Positions 60,807 through 64,000 of a stretch of DNA of 64,000 bases are shown piece by piece. Position numbers and translations under genes: made by a program. Source of the DNA: Novosphingobium sp. (GTDB lineage Bacteria > Pseudomonadota > Alphaproteobacteria > Sphingomonadales > Sphingomonadaceae). The first letter of the stretch is position 1; the number at the start of each line of letters is the position of its first letter. The notes beneath the pieces were generated by a model. That model was given only the letters and a program-made list of their open reading frames with translations. It was not told the DNA's origin and searched no databases. Location: positions 1 through 64,000 of the forward strand of contig NZ_JAUYNB010000025.1 in the NCBI RefSeq assembly GCF_030699305.1. Direction: 5' to 3'.

Positions 60807-61946
60807 TCACCCAAACCGCTTGGCTCCGGCCAACGCCCGCTCGGCATCGGAAACCAGATCGCGCATCACCTCGGCAGCGGGGCGCACCGCCTTGATCAGC
60901 CCAATGCCCTGCCCGGCAAACCCGGGGAGCACATCCATGCGTTTGTCGCGGATCGCTGCAGCCATGACCGGGCCGGCAATCATCGATTGGTAGGGCATGG
61001 GGAGCGGCTCCTTGCCCGCTTCGATCCAGGCATTGGCCCACTTGTTGGCGATCATCCGGGCCGGTTTGCCAGTGATCGAGCGACTGACCACAGTGTCGCC
61101 ATCGCCGCCTTCGGCTATGGCCTGTTTCTGGAAGTCCTCGATTCCAGCCTCTTCGGTCGCCAAGAAGGCCGTTCCCACCCAGGCGCCCTCGGCGCCCAGC
61201 ATGAAGGCCGCTGCAACACCCCGCCCGTCGCTTATGCCACCGGCACCCAGCACAGGAACCCGGTCGCCCACGGCGTCGACCACCTGCGGGATCAGCGAAA
61301 TCGTCCCGATCGGCGAATTGTGACCGCCGCCGTCGTGGCCCTGCGCGACGATCATGTCGATCCCGGACTCGACCACCTGTATGGCGTGTTTGACTTTGCC
61401 GACCACCGCCATCACTACCGTGCCGTTGGCGTGCAAGCGGTCCATCCACGGACCGGGATTTCCCAGTCCCGCCGCATAGACAGGCACCTTTTCCTCGATC
61501 ACCACTTCCATCTGCGCTTCGAAGAATTCTTTTGAGAACAGCGGCGGACCGCCTTCGCTTTCCGCCCCGGCTGCGGCGCGCATTGCCGCGGCGGCATCGA
61601 CTTCGCCCAGCCCTTCGCGGGCCATGAAGTCGCGCGCGAATTGTTGATACTCGCCGAACACCGCCATCGGATCCGTAGGAGCCGCCCCGGCTTCCGGTGC
61701 CTTGCCCCGGCGCACCGAAGCGGGCAGCAAAGTATCGACCCCGAATGGCTTGTCGGTCAGCGCGCGGGTTTCCCGGATCCAGCTGCGCAGCCGTTCAGGC
61801 GAGCAGGCCGCCGCGCCCAGAACGCCCAGCCCGCCGGCGTTGGATACCGCCGCGGCCAGCCTTGGCACGCTGGCGCCGCCCATGCCGGCCAGCAGGATCG
61901 GATGCTCGATCTTGAGCATTCCGCAGATTCGACTGTTCAGTGCCAT
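60807..61946 (-). CDS. nitronate monooxygenase / 2-nitropropane dioxygenase family FMN enzyme
   Basis: The 379-residue TIM-barrel flavoprotein has AGMGGAS at 20-26, AQGHDGGGH at 201-209 (FMN phosphate and active-site His) and GAGGISDGRG at 234-243. Family members include true nitronate oxidases and IpdC, a flavin enzyme of bacterial steroid ring degradation. The operon has no nitro-compound genes, so an IpdC-like oxidoreductase role on a CoA thioester is more likely here; this is inference. ATG 61946, 22 nt after the GntR gene. Confidence 0.82.
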   Translation of the reverse strand: MALNSRICGMLKIEHPILLAGMGGASVPRLAAAVSNAGGLGVLGAAACSPERLRSWIRETRALTDKPFGVDTLLPASVRRGKAPEAGAAPTDPMAVFGEYQQFARDFMAREGLGEVDAAAAMRAAAGAESEGGPPLFSKEFFEAQMEVVIEEKVPVYAAGLGNPGPWMDRLHANGTVVMAVVGKVKHAIQVVESGIDMIVAQGHDGGGHNSPIGTISLIPQVVDAVGDRVPVLGAGGISDGRGVAAAFMLGAEGAWVGTAFLATEEAGIEDFQKQAIAEGGDGDTVVSRSITGKPARMIANKWANAWIEAGKEPLPMPYQSMIAGPVMAAAIRDKRMDVLPGFAGQGIGLIKAVRPAAEVMRDLVSDAERALAGAKRFG

Positions 61947-61968
61947 TGTCCTCTCCAAAAGTTCTGGG

Positions 61969-62736
61969 CTAGCCCGGGTCTCCCCACCTGACCTTTTGCG
62001 TAACGAGCTCGGGGCTGCGGGCCGCCAGATATTCCGACGATCCCTTGACGAGCCGCTCCATGTGCCGGCGCGCACCATCGGCATCACGCAGGCGCAGCGC
62101 GTTCAGCACGCGCGCAAGGCAGCGCAATTGGTTGATCCGCTCCTGTGCGGAATAGCCCAATCCCACCGCGAGATCGCGAGTCAGCAAATGCAGTGCCGAT
62201 GTGAGCAATCCAAACGTCGGGTTGCCGCTGGCCCAACCCAGCAAATCGTGAAAGCGCCGGTTGGTTTCCTCGAATGCAGCGGTATCGCGGTCGCGCTCGA
62301 GCTGAGCGTAGCAATCGCCAAGCGCGGCGAGATCGGCGATAGTCGCCCGCAACGCCGCCCTCGCTGCCATATCGGGTGCAATTGCTTCACGCAGTTCGAG
62401 CAGGGCCTGCAGATCGGTATCCATGAATTGCAGGATCAACGACAGAGAACTCGCAAAATCGCGGGTCTGGGGCCGCGACACAACTGGCCCGCCTCCGCGA
62501 CCAAGTTGCAGATGGATCACCCCTTGCAGTTCGAGAAACCTGAGCGCCTCTCGCAAGGTCGCGCGCGCGACTTCATAGCGCGCCAGCATGTCTTCTTCCT
62601 GCGGTAGCCGGTCTCCGGCTTCGCGGGCGTTAAGCTGGATATCGGAAACGATGGCTTGCGCGACCTGAAGTGCGAGCTTCGCCTTGGTGGTCGAGGCCGC
62701 ATTGTGTTTCGGTGAACGAGATAGAGCAAAAGCCAT
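61969..62736 (-). CDS. GntR/FadR-type regulator with FCD domain
   Basis: Residues 20-90 form a winged helix (RLPQEEDMLARYEVARATLR, wing GRGGGPVVS) and 100-240 the FCD domain with conserved metal-type Asp and His residues. It heads the catabolic operon and is divergent from the P450 gene, so it most likely controls both from the 214-bp gap in response to a pathway acyl-CoA or acid. Confidence 0.88.
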   Translation of the reverse strand: MAFALSRSPKHNAASTTKAKLALQVAQAIVSDIQLNAREAGDRLPQEEDMLARYEVARATLREALRFLELQGVIHLQLGRGGGPVVSRPQTRDFASSLSLILQFMDTDLQALLELREAIAPDMAARAALRATIADLAALGDCYAQLERDRDTAAFEETNRRFHDLLGWASGNPTFGLLTSALHLLTRDLAVGLGYSAQERINQLRCLARVLNALRLRDADGARRHMERLVKGSSEYLAARSPELVTQKVRWGDPG

Positions 62737-62804
62737 AAAAGCGTATAAGCATTAATTAGCGGGCGTGTCTAGAGCTGTCTTGGAGGCAATGGCAGGCGCA
62801 CCAG

Positions 62805-62827
62805 AAATGGGCCAATTGCGGCCATTT
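62805..62827. promoter_or_regulatory. candidate operator between the GntR and P450 genes
   Basis: AAATGG(G)CC and GGCCATTT flank a 6-bp centre, a near-perfect dyad in the divergent promoter region about 125 bp before the P450 start. FCD-family regulators bind such dyads. Confidence 0.45.
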
Positions 62828-62950
62828 GTGGTAGTGAATAGACATTTCCACCGTGACCGGGGTCTTGAGGAAGGCGTTCAAAGATGATAATCTTTATTGA
62901 CGGCAAGCATCGTTCGGCCTTAGGTGGCGGCATTGAGAAAGGTCTGATTA

Positions 62951-64000
62951 ATGGCGACTGCGGCAAACGAGGACAGAGTCCACTACGATTCCGTCGAGTC
63001 TATCCCGCTGGAAGCGATCAACGTTGCGAATCCTTACCTCTTCCAGAATGACACCGTCGGGGAATATTTTACCAGGCTTCGGCGAGAGGATCCGGTCCAT
63101 TATTGCGCTGCGAGTCGCTTCGGGCCCTATTGGTCGGTAACAAAATTCAACGACATCATGGCGGTGGACACCAATCACAAGGTTTTTTCGTCGGAAGCCA
63201 AGCTTGGCGGCATCTCGGTTCAGGACATGCATAGCGTCGAGGGCGCGCTTGAACTCGAAATGTTCATCGCGATGGATCAGCCCAAGCACGACCAGCAGCG
63301 CAAGGCGGTAAGCCCGGTGGTTGCACCATCGAACCTGCTTCTGCTTGAGCCGATCATCCGCGAACGGGCGGGCGCGATCCTCGATTCACTGCCGGTCGGC
63401 GAGGAGATCGACTGGGTCAAGCTGGTGTCGGTCGAACTTACCACCATGACGCTTGCGACGATCTTCGATTTCCCCTGGGACGAGCGCGCCAAGCTGACCC
63501 GCTGGTCGGACGTCACCACCGCGTCACCGGAAACCGGCATCGTCGAATCGTTCGAACAGCGCCGCGAGGAACTCATCCAGTGTGCGATGTATTTCAAGGG
63601 CCTGTGGGAGGAACGGATCGACAAGCCCGGCGGCAACGACCTGATCTCGATGATGGCGCATTCGCCCGCAACCCGCGACATGCCGTTCCTCGAATTTCTC
63701 GGCAACCTGCTGCTGCTGATTGTCGGCGGCAACGACACCACCCGCAATTCGATCAGTGGCGGGGTCCTGGCGCTCAACCAGAACCCGGGCGAATATCAGA
63801 AATTGCGGGACAATCCGGCGCTCGTTTCCAGCATGATTCCCGAGATCATCCGCTGGCAGACACCGCTGACCCACATGCGCCGTACCGCGCTGGAAGACGC
63901 CGAAATCGGCGGAAAGCAGATCAGGAAAGGCGACAAGGTGGTGATGTGGTATCTCTCGGGCAACCGCGACGAAACCGTGATCGACCGGGCCGACCAATTC
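62951..64000 (+). CDS. CYP153-family cytochrome P450 (3' end beyond window)
   Basis: 350 codons are present before the window ends. NPYLFQNDTVGEYFTRLRRE, the I-helix GGNDTTR at 259-265 and the ExxR E298-R301 match the CYP153 group, which adds hydroxyl to terminal C-H bonds of alkanes, terpenes and fatty chains. The heme Cys lies outside. ATG 62951 has GAAAGG about nine bases upstream. Ferredoxin and reductase partners are expected but not visible. It is divergent from the GntR gene and is a natural first step of the pathway. Confidence 0.92.
   Translation, partial: MATAANEDRVHYDSVESIPLEAINVANPYLFQNDTVGEYFTRLRREDPVHYCAASRFGPYWSVTKFNDIMAVDTNHKVFSSEAKLGGISVQDMHSVEGALELEMFIAMDQPKHDQQRKAVSPVVAPSNLLLLEPIIRERAGAILDSLPVGEEIDWVKLVSVELTTMTLATIFDFPWDERAKLTRWSDVTTASPETGIVESFEQRREELIQCAMYFKGLWEERIDKPGGNDLISMMAHSPATRDMPFLEFLGNLLLLIVGGNDTTRNSISGGVLALNQNPGEYQKLRDNPALVSSMIPEIIRWQTPLTHMRRTALEDAEIGGKQIRKGDKVVMWYLSGNRDETVIDRADQF

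Noticed and set aside
60291..61535. 414-aa plus-strand frame opposite COQ4 and the flavoprotein
   Set aside because: Crosses two real genes on the other strand and has no family features.
1..64000. tRNA, rRNA or CRISPR genes
   Set aside because: I saw no tRNA-like cloverleaf, rRNA core or regularly spaced repeat-spacer structure by eye; a covariance-model scan was not possible.

Overview
The window looks like part of a large conjugative plasmid (or plasmid-like element) from a sphingomonad alphaproteobacterium such as Novosphingobium, Sphingobium or Sphingopyxis. The basis is high GC, a dense F-type transfer operon next to small genes of the kind carried on sphingomonad plasmids, a TonB-dependent receptor leading a catabolic operon, and IS21/IS630/IS66/IS701-type elements. 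No replication or partition gene was recognised in the 64 kb.

Layout. 1-3.1 kb: an AbiE-like type IV toxin-antitoxin operon (DUF6088-type antitoxin, AbiEii nucleotidyltransferase, a 91-aa follower) behind a perfect inverted repeat, then an HTH regulator. 3.3-5.4 kb: two plasmid genes (DUF2493/SLOG and an unknown), each behind a similar structured leader and each closed by a terminator. 5.4-12.6 kb: a non-coding candidate oriT, then ribbon-helix-helix protein, TraD coupling ATPase and MOBF relaxase TraI, the same order as trwABC of R388, followed by three small genes. 13.2-15.2 kb: two divergent FCD-type regulators and a small membrane protein. 15.2-35.4 kb: one minus-strand operon for a full F-type mating-pair system, traA-L-E-K-B-dsbC-V-C-orf119-trbI-S26 peptidase-traW-orf88-traU-trbC-traN-orf128-traF-traH-traG, with most genes overlapping by 1-4 nt. 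35.4-37.7 kb: an array of phased palindromes between traA and divergent small genes, an HTH gene and a VirB1-like lytic transglycosylase.

37.8-49.0 kb is a mobile-element and putative defence region: a possible PD-(D/E)XK protein, a helicase/PLD-nuclease pair whose nuclease gene is broken by an IS21-family element, remnants of IS66 and IS630 transposases, the 3' end of a thioesterase gene, a frameshifted NUDIX gene, and an intact IS701-family element.

49.0-64.0 kb is a catabolic cluster. A minus-strand operon encodes a GntR/FCD regulator, a nitronate-monooxygenase-like flavoprotein, a COQ4-like protein, an Ltp2-like thiolase-fold protein, a DUF35 zinc-ribbon/OB protein, two acyl-CoA dehydrogenases, an acyl-CoA synthetase, a Baeyer-Villiger monooxygenase, an alpha/beta hydrolase and a TonB receptor. 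A divergent CYP153-type P450 runs off the right edge. The middle resembles the mycobacterial igr (cholesterol side-chain) module. My reading is hydroxylation, CoA activation, dehydrogenation, retro-aldol release of a ketone, then Baeyer-Villiger oxidation and lactone or ester hydrolysis. The substrate cannot be named from sequence, and the hydratase needed before the aldol step is not in the window.
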